A DNA stretch of 64,000 nt, taken from contig SMMW01000018.1 of assembly GCA_004794655.1 (NCBI GenBank), positions 2,248,501 to 2,312,500 on the forward strand, read 5' to 3'. The DNA is from Marisa cornuarietis (taxonomy: Eukaryota; Mollusca; Gastropoda; Architaenioglossa; Ampullariidae). The notes under the pieces are model-generated. The model was not told where the DNA came from. It was given only the letters and a program-made list of their open reading frames with translations, and ran no database searches. Both the position numbers and the translations under genes were made by a program. Positions 12,548 to 24,577 of the stretch are shown in pieces; position 1 is the first letter of the stretch; each line of letters opens with the position of its first letter.

Positions 12548-12567
12548 AAGAGAGAGAGAGAGAGAGG
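12499..12567. repeat. (CA)n plus (GA)n microsatellite
   Basis: A CA run is followed by AAAGAGAGAGAG. The counterpart in the other antistasin blocks is at 25941-26010 and 58912-59000, so this microsatellite predates the block duplications. Confidence 0.9.
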
Positions 12568-12995
12568 TCGGAGTAATAGAGGATGGCGAGTCTGTTTCTC
12601 CAAACAACTTGGTTTCAAAAGTATCTTCTGGTATGAGACTATACAGAACCAGACAATCAGGTTAAACTCAATGAAATGCTGGTGGGTTTGTGTGCTTTTT
12701 CACTCAAGTCTATGTATGCATACAGACAAAAGAAGCGTTTATTTTGACAACACAGATACACTTTATTTTATCATGCTTTTATGGGCTGCTACCAAAAGTA
12801 CAGACTAATTACTGACTAAGGCTCTAGTCTAAGTCAATGAAGTTATATATAATATATTCTGTTCTGGTGAGATAAGTGATTACTGTACTTTACATACTAT
12901 TTAACAGATCATTAGGCAGCAGACATTGGAACCTAACAAAGAGTCTCAGTTTGATTTGTAAACTACATAAATATCAAACTGCTTTTTTGCTAACA

Positions 12996-12996
<1 letters not shown>

Positions 12997-13039
<43 letters not shown>

Positions 13040-13055
13040 CATCATCATCATCATG
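12997..13055. repeat. (ATT)n / (ATC)n microsatellite
   Basis: An uninterrupted TTA/ATT run passes into ATC triplets. Confidence 0.95.
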
Positions 13056-13904
13056 ATCTCTTCAGATAGGATTGTCGTCTCTTTGATCCTCTGCCATCTC
13101 AACCTCCTTACTTTATACTATTCAGTATAGTGTCCTTTGTATCCGTTTAATTCCCACTTGGATTATTAAACACTTCTCTGCTGCAAAAATCTAGTTGTAA
13201 TCTATAAAGTTTCTGGACTTATATGTAGAAGCAAGGTATATTAATATGTGTAAGTGATCTAATCTGACACCAGAGATATGCTTTTCATTTCCTGCAGTAA
13301 ACAGGTCAGCCGGTGAGGTGATCGGTTTCTGATCAGCGATTCAGATGGTCAGTTGGGTCTTTACTTCCAAAATGAGTCAATAGTCTTCAAGGAGTGTTCA
13401 TGGGTCAGATGGTCGACCAATCATTTGCCAGTCATTAGCCGATCACACAGAGGGGCTGATGGACTGGTTAACGCAAGGACATTGCGCACACAATGCAGAC
13501 TTGATAAGAATACGGTCTTCACAAAACACCCCGCAAGTGTCTTGACACTTGTAAGCTGTAAAAAATCATATTACACGCATTCAGTTTAAAGCATTGGTGT
13601 GAGATGTGTATAACTGACAATTAGTGAAACTGATAAAATAACACGCTCTTTGTGCACCACAGAGTCTATGTAAGGTAATTCTTTGTTGACTAAAATAACA
13701 CTAATTACACAATTTTCCCAAACAGTACATCAGTAGCTATGGCTGACCACTCTATCCCTGTAAAATCTACAAAATCCAATTCTTCGCCAGCATAGGTGCA
13801 AGATTCCTGAATGTTGAGCAGGTAGCTTTGTAAAGCCTTATGCCTTAGTGCTGTACCCAGACAGAGAGAGGCGACAGACACTAAAAAATAAAATATCAAC
13901 AAGT

Positions 13905-15625
13905 TTAGTTACCACTTCGACAGGTACATGTTCGGCATCCATTTTTATAGACATATCCGTAAGGACAGTTGCGTGTACACTTGATGAGTGGACATTCTGG
14001 TCCTGCAAACGATTTTCCCGTGATTAAAACGTGTAAACGCCATTTTAACGACTGAAGAACTTGATGTGTACATTCTAAAGTTAGTTTTAAATGTTTCGTG
14101 TTCACTCAGCTGTAATGCTTTATGGAAATGTTGGATGGGTTAGTAGACTGCAAAAGTTTCTCAGTCTGGTCTTTTTTCTCCGCATAGTCTTTTCTGCAAG
14201 TCTCTTTTCTTTCAAAATTCTACCTGTACTGATTCTTACAACAAAAAACTGATAATAAAAATAATAAATAAAACAAAAACATATATGAAAATACATACTT
14301 GGTCGGCATGTACAAGTCTGGCATCCATTTACATACAGGTATCCATTTGGACACTCATTGCTACACCTCACTGGGTTACAGACTGGACCTGCAAACATTA
14401 TTTAAAATAGCTTCTTCATAAAATAGTTCTGATGTCTGTCGGGATGGAAAGTCTGAGATATGGTGGTGACAGTGATTTTACGAAGCACGATGAAAGCACA
14501 TACACATTTTATCGAGATTGAGAAAACAGACCGATTCTTACCTGGGTTGCACGCACAGATCTCGCAGCCATTCTCGTCTCGTTGCAGTCCGTACGCGCAT
14601 TTGATGGTTGGACACACTGCAGGTGTACAGTCTAAAGAAACAAAACAATATTACGACTGACTTAGATATGTCTATGCTAGCGCGCACACACACACACACA
14701 CACACGAACACACACACACACACACACACACACGACTTTTACCTTCTTCTTGGGTCTAAAGAATCCAACTTGGAAATATATCCTACAGCCATGCTGACAG
14801 TATTTCAGATTAATTCGGTGTCCAAAGATTTGATTTCTTCTTCTTCCTTCTACTATGTATCTAGTTTCATATCTTGCATTTAGTTTTACACGACGACATC
14901 TATTGTGTCAGTATGGTAATTAATATGTCAAGATAAAATTCTCAAAAATTCTATTTCTAAATATCAAGATTTCCCAGTTCTATATGTTCATGATTTATTG
15001 CGCACGTGTTATGTATAAATCACTGCGAATACAACATTTCGTTGACGAGATATTCAAGACTTTATTTCACACCTCTTACTCACATACAGTACCAAGTATT
15101 CACGCCCATATCTTTGTTCATTCGCATTTGACACATTTTCCCCCACAAACTTATCACATTCTTTAAATAAAACATGTTACAGATACGTATAAATTATTCA
15201 GCTCTATACATTATTAACAAAAACTGCAAACAAAAGTAAGCTCACCTGGTTTACAGGTACAAGTCTGGCAGCCGTCAATGTAGATGTAGCCGTTAGCACA
15301 CGGATGACATTTCAAAAGAGGGCAAACCGGTTCTGAACAGACAGTTTTGTATCTCGGTTGATCGAAAGTGAAACGGAGGTAACCTTACTTAGCTAATGGT
15401 TAACTAAATAGTGAATATAGCTGAAAACTACGTAGTGACTGAGTTAGCATTGGAAAATATCATCGATTGAAGATAATTTGTCATTTAAGAAATCTGAGTT
15501 AAAAATGGCGACTCTTTTGCGGACATAAAAATAAATAATAGTGAATGGTTACCAATTCTTAGTGTTGCTGTACTTACAATGATAACAAAAATACTGAAGC
15601 ATTTTTGTATTGAAGATTCAAACTG

Positions 15626-15697
<72 letters not shown>

Positions 15698-15884
15698 TTT
15701 TGGGGTAATGTTGTCAGCAGCCCATTTTTGTCAGTTGGCCTTCCAAGCAGCCTCCAGCTTCAGGGAAAATGTTAACTTACCATTTTACCAAGTGTATCTC
15801 CTTGCCTCTATTTGTGTGTGTGTGTGTGTGTGTGTGAGTGAGTGTGTGTGAGTGTGTGAGTGAGTGGTGTGTGTGTGTGAGTGA

Positions 15885-15924
<40 letters not shown>

Positions 15925-16303
15925 AGAGAGGCAGAGATGAATAAATCTTTTTATAGCTCACCTTTTATGCATCGACATGTTGGACATCCTCTTTCGTCAA
16001 CTACGTTTCCATAGAGGCAAGCAATAGCACACACTGGTCCACACTGGTTTAAAGGAGGGGCTGGAACAACTTTGAGATATTAACATACACACATACATGC
16101 ATAAAGTATATTGATTGTTGGTGTGAATATTTAACTTTAGTTTTCATGTATAAATATATATAGCTGACAACTACACCTACAAATCGATGAACAACTTTTA
16201 CAAACTGTTCGACGCCTATACATTAGTAAGTCTTACCTGCTCCTGCATTACCGACCATCAAGACCGCGAACGCAAGCAAAGCTGCAACCATCAGACTTGT
16301 CAT
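13905..16303 (-). CDS. Antistasin-like secreted proteinase inhibitor, gene A (six exons)
   Basis: Exons on the minus strand: 16303-16237, 16069-15962, 15332-15246, 14631-14542, 14388-14299, 14002-13905. They join through canonical GT/AG introns, all phase 1, into 540 nt, or 179 residues plus TAA. Exon 1 encodes a signal peptide (MTSLMVAALLAFAVLMVGNA). Each later exon encodes one antistasin-like domain, for example CGPVCAIACLYG...GCPTCRC, CHPCANGYIYIDGCQTCTC, CPTIKCAYG...GCEICAC and CPLIKCTRNC...GCRTCTC, giving five Cys-rich domains in all. Antistasin-family proteins (leeches, Hydra, molluscs) are secreted inhibitors of serine proteinases; the target here cannot be read from sequence. No stop or frameshift is seen, so this is the best-preserved copy. 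A TATA box lies about 110 bp upstream of the ATG. Confidence 0.85.
14686..14732. repeat. (CA)n microsatellite in intron 3 of gene A
   Basis: A CA run just upstream (minus sense) of exon 4. The same intron carries a CA tract in every paralogue (about 29235, 30987, 35090, 42955, 44152, 47294 and 60450). Confidence 0.9.
15631..15696. repeat. (GT)n microsatellite in intron 2 of gene A
   Basis: A near-perfect GT run of about 66 bp. A second GT/GA-rich tract follows at about 15812-15925. Confidence 0.95.
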
Positions 16304-16411
16304 CTCCGCCTGTTACTTGGTTTGAAAATTTGAAGCTCTGACCCAGAAGTGGGTGAAGGAAAGGATCAACAAGTTTCAGTAGTTCTCCGTTGTGTCGTCT
16401 GCTTGCAACGC

Positions 16412-16420
16412 TTTTTATAG
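16412..16420 (-). promoter_or_regulatory. TATA box of gene A
   Basis: CTATAAAAA on the minus strand, about 109 bp upstream of the ATG, lies in a stretch (GGAGACTATAAAA...GTTGCAAGCAGACG) that is almost unchanged in genes B, C and D. The predicted transcription start is about 25-30 bp downstream, giving a 5' UTR of roughly 80 nt. Confidence 0.65.
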
Positions 16421-16984
16421 TCTCCGCTATGTTGACATCCCCTACAGTTTGAGGTCCCATCCCATCATGGATGACGTACAGCTGTATTTTGATTGGTGGA
16501 TATCTGGGGACAGCACTGACCTCTCACACGGTTGAATTCCCGGATCTCTTAACTGACCCCCTCCAACCTCCTATTCGCCTCTGACGCAAAGGGGATCGTT
16601 TACCGGTATTTTTGGCTGTAAAGATCTTTGTAGAAACAGGAGGGAGTAGTTAGTAAACACGGCTCCAAAAACCTGCGGAAGAAAATGATTTAAGGGTACT
16701 TCGCGAGCTGAGGGTGGTAGTCAATGGTGGGGGATGTAAGTAGAGAGGAAAGCACTCATTATCGCTCTTTTTTTTAATAACAACGGACTGGGAGCTGACA
16801 GAACAAGTTCAGCAGTGTATTTTGTGTGGACACCCTGGCGACAAGGACCCCTACAGCCTAAAGTGTAATAAATGCAGGTTATACTTTAGAAGAAGGTTGA
16901 CGACCGATTTATTGCAAGAATGTGAATAGCATGTTGTCGTCTGATCAAATAAAAGACATTTCGAAATCTCAGCACAATCTCTCT

Positions 16985-17002
16985 CTCTCTCTCTCTCTCT
17001 CA

Positions 17003-17043
<41 letters not shown>
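16985..17043. repeat. (TC)n-(CA)n microsatellite
   Basis: A CT/TC run is followed directly by a CA run, upstream of gene A. Confidence 0.9.
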
Positions 17044-17046
<3 letters not shown>

Positions 17047-17224
17047 GCTTATTGAGCACTAAGACACACAAATATATGTATACGTATCAAGACACCTACC
17101 CATACCTACAAACGCGCAAACCCACAGACACACAACAGCAGTACATGTCTATGAAATTTTTTTTTTATTCTTCTTCTCAACATGACTAGCTCCAAAATGA
17201 CCTCTTTGTTTTGAGACCATAATT

Positions 17225-17335
17225 ATTATGGTGTATTTATATTTTTGTGAAGTGCTTTGAGCTAGCCTTTGATGGTAGGGAAAGCGCCTTTCTAAATTAA
17301 TTTTATTATTATTATTATTATTATTACACACATGT
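17225..17335. repeat. SINE-tail-like repeat ending in (ATT)n
   Basis: GTGAAGTGCTTTGAGCTAG, then GGGAAAGCGCCTTTCTAAAT and an ATT run. A related copy lies at about 33352-33395 (GTGAAGCGCTGTGAGCTAG) at the matching position upstream of gene B, so it was present before the blocks separated. Confidence 0.55.
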
Positions 17336-17436
17336 ACATACATACACACGTTCCCATATACACAGACGTGAGTATGCGTTTGTTTTCGATCTCTCTCTGT
17401 CCGAAGACATAGATCTATGAAAGACTGTGACTGCTG

Positions 17437-18265
17437 CTACAGCGACAACGACATACCAAACATCCGGAACTTATTCCGGACCTGATCACAATTCAGTTTG
17501 GTCATCTTAAGCTCTACATTTTGACTAGTGGCTCCCCTATCGTTCACAAACTGCCGGTAGAGAACTAGAGAGTGTTGATAGAAAAGATTTCCATTTGAAT
17601 TTGGAGTCGTAGTGTCTTCATCCGCTGCTCCCCGCACTGATGTTAAGAGGGGATTCTCTTCCTGTAATTTGATTAAACCATCCCTCGTGACATCCCATGG
17701 GGCTGTTGAAATTTCCATAGGGTGGAGAGAGTGCCTTTGTCGTTCTGCTTGTGGTCTCGTCAGGGCGACCACCGCTGGGTCTACTGTCTCAGGTTGATTA
17801 AACGAGACTTTCTTGGCTCCTTTTACATTTCCTATTATCAAGTCGGCTACAGGGTCCTTGATGACGCAGCACTCCAACGTTCCACTGTAACACGGAGTTT
17901 CCACGGGTATTTGAGATAAGGGAAATGTTTCTACCTTTCTCCCGAAGGTGATATAAGATTTCAACTTGTTTAGATAATCTTGGGGGTTAGCCAATGAGGC
18001 CCTGACTCCTGCAATGGTAGCTCCAGAGTCGCGCAGTACTTGCACGTGTTTTCCTCGAATGGTCCCAGGGTAGAGATGTAAACCTCGTGGTTGGAAACGG
18101 AGTACATGATGGCAACATTAGCTGGGGTTAGGTTGTTGTCCTCCCCCTTTTTATTCATTGTATTCCGGGGTTTATAGCTAGGACATTCCTTTGCTATTTG
18201 TCCGAGACCTCCACAGTTGTAACAACGTTGTGGTGGCGTAGTTGGATGCACACGCGCAGCTGCTC
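17437..18265 (-). pseudogene. Ty3/mdg4-like gag-pol fragment (zinc knuckle and aspartic protease)
   Basis: The minus-strand frame 18265-17970 reads a zinc knuckle, CYNCGGLGQIAKEC, in which the usual His of CX2CX4HX4C is Gln. After a frameshift, the frame 18045-17437 reads RDSGATIAGVRASL, the DSGAT active-site signature of retropepsins, and later PVADLIIGNVKG, matching the conserved (I/L)(I/L)G flap-side motif. It then continues into the variable linker that precedes reverse transcriptase in Ty3-type Pol. No RT, RNase H, integrase or LTR is visible nearby. The fragment starts where homology between the gene A and gene B upstream flanks stops (about 17490), so it was inserted at or near that block edge. 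The exchanged knuckle His and the frameshift indicate decay. Confidence 0.7.
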
Positions 18266-18289
18266 ACACAGTCAGCCCAAATGCTCAAT

Positions 18290-19385
18290 CAGTCTACCAG
18301 AGGCGGGACACGACGTGCCTATCGAACCCCTGATGAACGCAGACCACCACAAAGGCGAAAAGACCGTTACAAAAATAACTTAAATAACACACACAAAAAA
18401 GCGGAAAATACATAGACACATACACACACGCAAGAAGACACAGATGCCCCACACCCAATCAAAGAAAAAAAAGAGGCAAAAAGACAAAGATCTTAACTCA
18501 ACGTGTCGCTGTCTTATTAGGGCGCTAAGAGTTCTTGCCCTTGGATCCTTCGGACCCAGCGTTAGATCTAAAAGTTTGCAGTTTCTTTACACTTCGTTTA
18601 CGCTGTGTCGTTAGCCTTCAGTGGCATACCCACTGTCTTTTTGGCACACAGGGACCCTCTGGTGGTCCTCAGTCCAAGCTGCCTCGTTGACCACACGTCA
18701 CACGATGAAGGACAGGATGACGAAGGCGACGGACAGATGAAGCGAAGAGTTGACAAACGTAGAATAGATGCGACTCCCAGCACACAGGAGTGAAGAAGAA
18801 GCGAAGAAGGCGAAGACGAAGAACAGCAATGACGATAACGATGACAGGAGCGATTACAAGTACAGGACAGTGTAGATGATCAAGACGATTAGCAGAGGAA
18901 GAAAGTCAAAATAGATACTCAAGCCTGTGGACAAAACAAAGGGACATCTGTCACTAGGTGGCTTCAACATGAATTTACTTCCCCTTCCAAGCCCCACCTA
19001 TAGTTAAGAATAAACACGATCCCACTGAATTCTCCCTTCCCATCAACACTCTTAACAATAAAAGGATGCACGTCACAAGCGCCGTAACTCATCAATCACA
19101 TTCTGGACTGACAGACATTCACTGACTCGCACGGATCTAATTTACAAACGAGCAGAAATGTCTCGACTCTCGCACACAGCAAACACAGACTCGCGCACAC
19201 ATACACGCGCGGCCTCTGGATTGCTAATCTACAAGAAAGAAAAAAATTTTAAACCGGCAAAAATGTCTCATCACTCACCCACACGGCTTGTGAAAATGCC
19301 CGGCGGTCACTCGCGCACGAATTAGCACCGGAAAAACACATAAACGTCTTTCTCAGACACTGGCGGTTACCTCCCGGCTACAGCA
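18290..19385. other. Anonymous interval
   Basis: No supported gene. It contains purine-rich stretches (about 18690-18900) and CACAC-rich DNA, but nothing recognisable. Confidence 0.4.
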
Positions 19386-19390
19386 TGACG

Positions 19391-19529
19391 CAGTGGCGTA
19401 GGAAGATGCTCGGCTTTGGGGGGGGGGGGGCAAGCCCCATGCTGACAATGAATGACGTTCACATTCTTGCCTTCCCAGCATCTTTTTCTTGCCCCCCTTG
19501 CCCCCCTCCCCCCGGTTCCTACGCCACTG
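19391..19529. mobile_element. Hairpin MITE with CAGTGGCGTAGG termini
   Basis: The left end CAGTGGCGTAGGAA and right end TTCCTACGCCACTG are perfect 14-bp inverted repeats. The interior has a poly-G run on one side and poly-C on the other. Ends starting CAGNGGCGTAG are common among animal DNA transposons. I see no clear target-site duplication. Confidence 0.6.
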
Positions 19530-19531
19530 TT

Positions 19532-19903
19532 CAGTTACATACAACAGCCCCATGGACTTTCACTAGCTTCTAGTGGTGGCTACTGGCTACTATTCTCCCA
19601 ATATTACCAGCCTCCCGTTCCACTTCTAGCTTCTGTGATCTCTCCTGGCTGTATTCAGTCACATGCATCAGCCCCACGGACTTTCACTAGCTTCCAGTGG
19701 TCCCTACTGGCTACTGATCGCTCAACAGTACCAGCCTCCCGTCCCACTCCTAGCTTCTGTGATCTTTCCTGGCTGTATTCAGTCACATGCATCAGCCCCA
19801 CGGACTTTCACTAGCTTCCAGTGGTCCCTACTGGCTACTGATCGCTCAACAGTACCAGCCTCCCGTCCCACTCCTAGCTTCTGTGATCTTTCCTGGCTGC
19901 TTG
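19532..19903. repeat. 124-bp minisatellite, three copies
   Basis: A 124-bp unit starting near GCCCCAYGGACTTTCACTAG occurs at about 19547, 19671 and 19795. Units 2 and 3 look identical and unit 1 is diverged. 124 is not a multiple of 3, so the open frames through it are not a repeated protein. Confidence 0.88.
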
Positions 19904-19904
19904 T

Positions 19905-21920
19905 GCAGACTTCTGACACCTTCCCTAGCGGTCTCTCCCCGCTTTCAAACACGTCCTTCTACTTAGAGTGTCTCGAGAAGAGTGCTGCAGACGGACGCCG
20001 GCTCTGGGGTTCGCTACATTGTCTCCCAGGGGCTGGAACCAATCACCAACGCCCGCATCCCCGCGCCACGCTAAAGCGCGTGCAGGCCTTTCGCGCCAAA
20101 GCTGCGAGAGGGGTGGGGGAGACAACGAGCACCGAGCCCCCATTGCTAGATACATAGGCGAACTCAGCACTCCAGCAGACGACGTGTGACGTAACAGGTC
20201 ATGACCCATACTTTCTTTCCGTGAAATCGGACTGAAATAGTCCTGGCTCTAAAGACAATCGTCGCGGCTTGACTGTACTGAGTGCCTTTCTCGCACTTAA
20301 AGATCGCTGGTGTACAATAAAAATGGCTGACACGCGACACTTACCTACTGTGTGAATTATTCTTGACTTCAACACTCGTCTGCCACTAAGACTGTCGAAG
20401 ATGTCTCGTCGATTTATGCTGTCTCTGTGATCAACGCCAGTGAACAAGACTGAATGAGTGGAACTGTCTGCAGTGTCAACCCCCCCCTCCCCCCTTAACA
20501 ACAACATCAAGTCGTATAGGACCCGTCAACAAGGAAGAGTGTGTATGTCCCGTCATCGAGGAAGAGTGTGTATGTGAGAGAACTTGGAGAAAAACAGCCA
20601 ACCTCCAGCCCACCAGCCTACTCACTAACTCACAATCTCTTTATTGTAAGCCGTAATAAATCAGTTGATTGGTGTTGAACTTGACAATATGGTTGCTGTT
20701 GGGATGATTTTGAAACAGCTGATAATTACAGATCAAGATGCAGTACTTTAGCGAATTAGGTTTTCACATTCTTCCACTCCAATAGGGTTGTTTCCACGGG
20801 CCCCGACCTTCACCTTGGCTTCCGGCAGTGTGGGCAAAACCGAGTGGAAGCTACAGTTGATAATAACGTGAAATGATGAACAAACTTTGCAGTTATGGAA
20901 CATGTAAGAGCGAATCCAAGCATAAGGATCGAGATCACATGCAAGGGGTAGATTTATATACGATTTCTTCAACCGAAAGTTAATTTTTTAAGTATAAAAC
21001 ATGGTTAAAAGCGTGTGGCCGACCGAGTACGGGAAGTGATGTATTCACTGTCGAACTGGTCAATAAATTTATATTTACATGTACAAAACATTTCGTTGGT
21101 GCAAAAGGACCTACAAAAGAATATCATACACTATACCAGCTTTAGCATCGAACATATAGTTAAAATCATTTGAATGCAAAAAACGTAGAAAAGCGACCGT
21201 GTTTGCTTTAACGAAGAGAAAGAAGAGGAGCTCCATTTCTTCTTCGTTAACTGAACAAAGTAGTAAGTGAACAATGTTTTGTAGTGTTTTATTATTATAT
21301 ATTTATTATAATTTTGTTTTTTTTAACTTAAGAAATTTTTTTATTTAATCCACATCGAATTCAGACTATATTATTAGTGTTATGCACAGTATCAATAAGC
21401 AACTTCACATCCTCTTAAAACCAGGTCCAGTCACAAGAAAGTGAAATACTAAATAAAATTCTATGTAACAAAATATGGTTTTTATGGCAGATGATATAGA
21501 TATTTTATCAGATGTACAAGAAACTTTGTCAACAAACTTTGGCTTTCTTAAATATTTTGAGCAACTCTTTTGGCATTATTTGCTGAAGGCTTTGCTATGA
21601 ATTTTTTTTTTTTTTTTTACTGAAGCAAAAGTAGAGTTGGATAAATCTTGAACTTGTAATACTACATAGTATCCTTATAGGAACAGTTTTTAAAATCATA
21701 CAGCTCATAGGACATATTTGTTTACCAGCATGTATAATAGTGTTGTGAAAAAACAAAATGAACTAGTTCACCATATCTCCTCAATATAAAAAATAATGTT
21801 TAACTACTGAACATACCAAAATATGCATCTTTTGTAAACTTATTGTCTTTGAAGATTGTAGAAATGTGATTGTTTTGTGCATGCATCTTATTCCCAGTAA
21901 AAAATAATTCAGATCATTGT
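19905..21920. other. Anonymous interval with one dispersed repeat
   Basis: About 20590-20740 is strongly similar to 50830-51000 (shared CAACCTCCAGC, TTGACAATATGGTTGCTGTT). The rest shows no supported gene; open frames near 19925-20510 have no recognisable domain. Confidence 0.5.
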
Positions 21921-21929
21921 TGTTGTGTC

Positions 21930-22440
21930 AACAGGCAGTGCCACAGCACAAAGAGAAAGACAAACAGAATACTACCTGTGGAAGAAGAACTTATTTTGAC
22001 TGCATCTTGGAATGGATTTGGATGTCTTAACAGATTTGATGGGTATTTTGAGGGCTTCAGTAAGCAGAATCATCACTTCTTGGATATTTTTGTTAAACCT
22101 CGAGCTATCTTTCCTTGTTACATGGCCAACAAGGGTGCAAATAAAGACTTGAATGCCAAGAGCTTTTCATTTTTTCCCTAATACAAGTTATTATAGACTG
22201 TATAGAATTTCAGCCACAAAGGCATTCTTTGCTATCACCTCAAAGAAAAACTTATTCCTCATATAAACATAGGTATACAGGTAAATGTCTACTTGGCATC
22301 ACTCCTCGAGGTACACTTTCAGACAGAAAGATTGTGGAAAGATCTGGTTTCTTATATATATTGGAAAAGGTGATGATGTTATGGCTGATAGAGGATTTCT
22401 TATTCCTAACTTGGTGACATGGTTACAGGTAGTTTATTAA
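21930..22440 (+). pseudogene. IS5/Harbinger-type (DDE_4) transposase fragment
   Basis: Plus-strand reading begins LPVEEELILTASW (helical N-terminal region), continues PRAIFP, and then, in another frame after stops, IIDCIEFQPQRHSL, TYSSYKHRYTGKCLLGITP, LSDRKIVERSGFL, and after one more shift GDDVMADRGFLI. 'IIDCTEF..Q.P...YSSYK...T.K.L(V/L)GI.P.G' followed by 'SD.(E/K)IV..SG(L/F)L..LE.GD.(V/I)MADRGF' is the catalytic core of the IS5-like DDE transposases used by Harbinger and ISL2EU-type elements. The first two catalytic Asp are recognisable (DC-E, ADRGF). The third acidic residue is not visible. Several frameshifts make it non-functional. Confidence 0.72.
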
Positions 22441-23129
22441 AGCAATACTCTGGCTACAGACATTTCAAAATGTCACCACCACTAAACAAAGTCATATTCT
22501 TGATTTGATATGATATCCAGATATAAAACAGCCAAGGACCAGACATTGCAAGATTATAAGTAATTTATTAAAACAATACTATGGCTAAGCAAATTTGTAT
22601 AAAACAAACAAAATAATGTCACCACTACTAAACAGTCATGTTCTTTGGTTCAACAGAACAGAGTATCAAAATCATGAATATGAGTCTGTATCATGATCAT
22701 ATAAAAGTGGCAAAGTTTTCCAGTAATATGTGCCACTGTATCAAAATGTGTATATGGTTCATTATAGCTTGTTTTATAAATTATTGATTTTCTAAGCTTG
22801 ATTCATGTGCAATTTGTAGGTAAGTTAAAACAGGGTGCACAAATGTCCGTGTGGTTGCATTTGACAACATTCGTGTTGATTTTTTTAATCACTGTTTTAT
22901 TAAAATTAAAAAGTTGCAGTATGTCCTTTCAATGTTATGGTAAAGAACAAAACAGTTGACATAGGCTGACATTACAGTAATCTTTCTACAAGAAAAGTGC
23001 ACACTGAAGCGACTGCTATAACATTTAGAAGAAGTGACTAAAAATGGCATGCCAAATAAATGTTAGTATATACTAATTTATTAATACTTTGGTGCAATTA
23101 AAAATATTTCATCACGCTTGACAGATGTC

Positions 23130-23325
23130 TCATAGATATTGCTTTTCACAACCCATAAAGGAGGACCGTCCATCAGTCACAGACTTCACATTCATATCTT
23201 CTATGGCATATAAAACTGCACCTATATGTCTGCATACTCCATCAGCTCTGTCATGGAAACATACACATTTGTTAAAAATTCCATCAAAGCAACAAATAAG
23301 AAAAACATAATGCAGTAATTTCCAT
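23130..23325 (-). pseudogene. SWIM zinc-finger fragment
   Basis: Minus-strand reading: CVCFHDRADGVCRHIGAVL, then YAIEDMNVKSVTDG. The pattern CxC...CxH, then hydrophobic LY, is a SWIM zinc finger as found next to YqaJ-type nuclease domains in the second protein of some ISL2EU-like transposons. No YqaJ domain was found in the flanking sequence, and stops follow at 23130. It faces the transposase fragment at 21930-22440, as expected for a two-gene element with convergent genes (inference). Confidence 0.5.
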
Positions 23326-23349
23326 AGGTTTTTTTGTGATGTGCTCAAA

Positions 23350-24000
23350 GGTAAAGTTATGTTACCATGAATAAATCTTTAAGTAAACTAATTTTACAAC
23401 CATTAAATATAAAGCTTTAATAGCAATGCAGATGATCCGACGGCTCAAATAATTTTCATTTTTTAATATCGATCTTGTATGTAAAAACTTACCCTCCTGG
23501 GCACTGGCAATAAGCTTGTAGTATATCTCCGCCTTAACTGGTAATAATCCACATTTTGTATGTGGCCTTTTTCAGATACGTCTGTCTCTCTGTCGGTAGG
23601 ACTTTCTGTATATAAGCAACAATATTTCTCCAGTAGTTTACACTTACTCTTAACATTTGTATATCTTCCAATTTGCTTCGTAACTCGATCACGCTGGGTG
23701 TCAGACTCGACTATTAATCCAATTTCTAAGCACATTTGTCCAATTTTGCCAACTTTTCTTTCCTTTGATGATTGGTAATGATTCCACGCTTCTATAGATA
23801 CTCTTTTAGAGCTGCAACATTAAGATTTTCAAAACTTTGCTGCTATATTCGATCGGTGCGCTATGAAATGCCATGTTGTTTTGCCCACGCCAGGAAAACG
23901 CAACTCCGCACAAGCCAAGAACGATAAGCCGCGGAAACAGGTCCATTCACCCTATTATAAGGACACTGATGTTTATAATGGCATAGGCATATGATTCTGA
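23350..24000. other. Anonymous interval
   Basis: Short open frames on both strands at 23463-23780 lack any recognisable motif. Confidence 0.35.
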
Positions 24001-24577
24001 TTTTTGGTGTGGGATTTTCTTTCTTTTTTTTTTTGTTCTCAAATATGATGAATTCTCTGTAAAGCCTTTCATGAAGACCCACTGATTACTAAGCGAAACC
24101 GTATAATCTATCTGTGTAAAGACATATCGATAGACACTTACCTAATTTCTACTATCATACATTGATATCGAAATATAGATATTTTAGACTCACAGGTGAT
24201 AGAAATTGCTTAAGCTTAGTAATAACAGTTATTACGTTTGAAAGAGGATATTTTTATTTGTTACATAGCGTGTAATCTAACCTACTTAACATGCTACATC
24301 GTCTCACTTGTTTTCAACCATTTCCCCTTTCTAACGTCATTTAACGCTTATATATGATATCTACAAAATTATCTGGTATTTTCACATAAATCATGATCTT
24401 ATTAATCAACATTATTATTAAACTTGACTTATTCGTCGCTTAGTTGTATTACTATTTATGTAGTACGAGATACATATTGAGGCGTCAAGAGAAATGCAGG
24501 AAATCGCGTAGCTTACCGTCACCGCCACCCCCCCCCCAGTCCCCTAGCTGGTCCCCAGTGGGAAATCCCACCGCACG

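Noticed and set aside
16248..16460. 70-codon frame starting upstream of gene A exon 1 (MGPQTVGDVN...)
   Set aside because: It overlaps the TATA box and 5' leader; the ATG at 16301-16303 directly precedes a signal peptide and is the conserved start in the other copies.
19452..20157. Long open frames (120 and 164 codons) across 19.45-20.16 kb
   Set aside because: They cross a 124-bp minisatellite whose unit is not a multiple of three, so the 'protein' changes frame every unit; no homology recognised.
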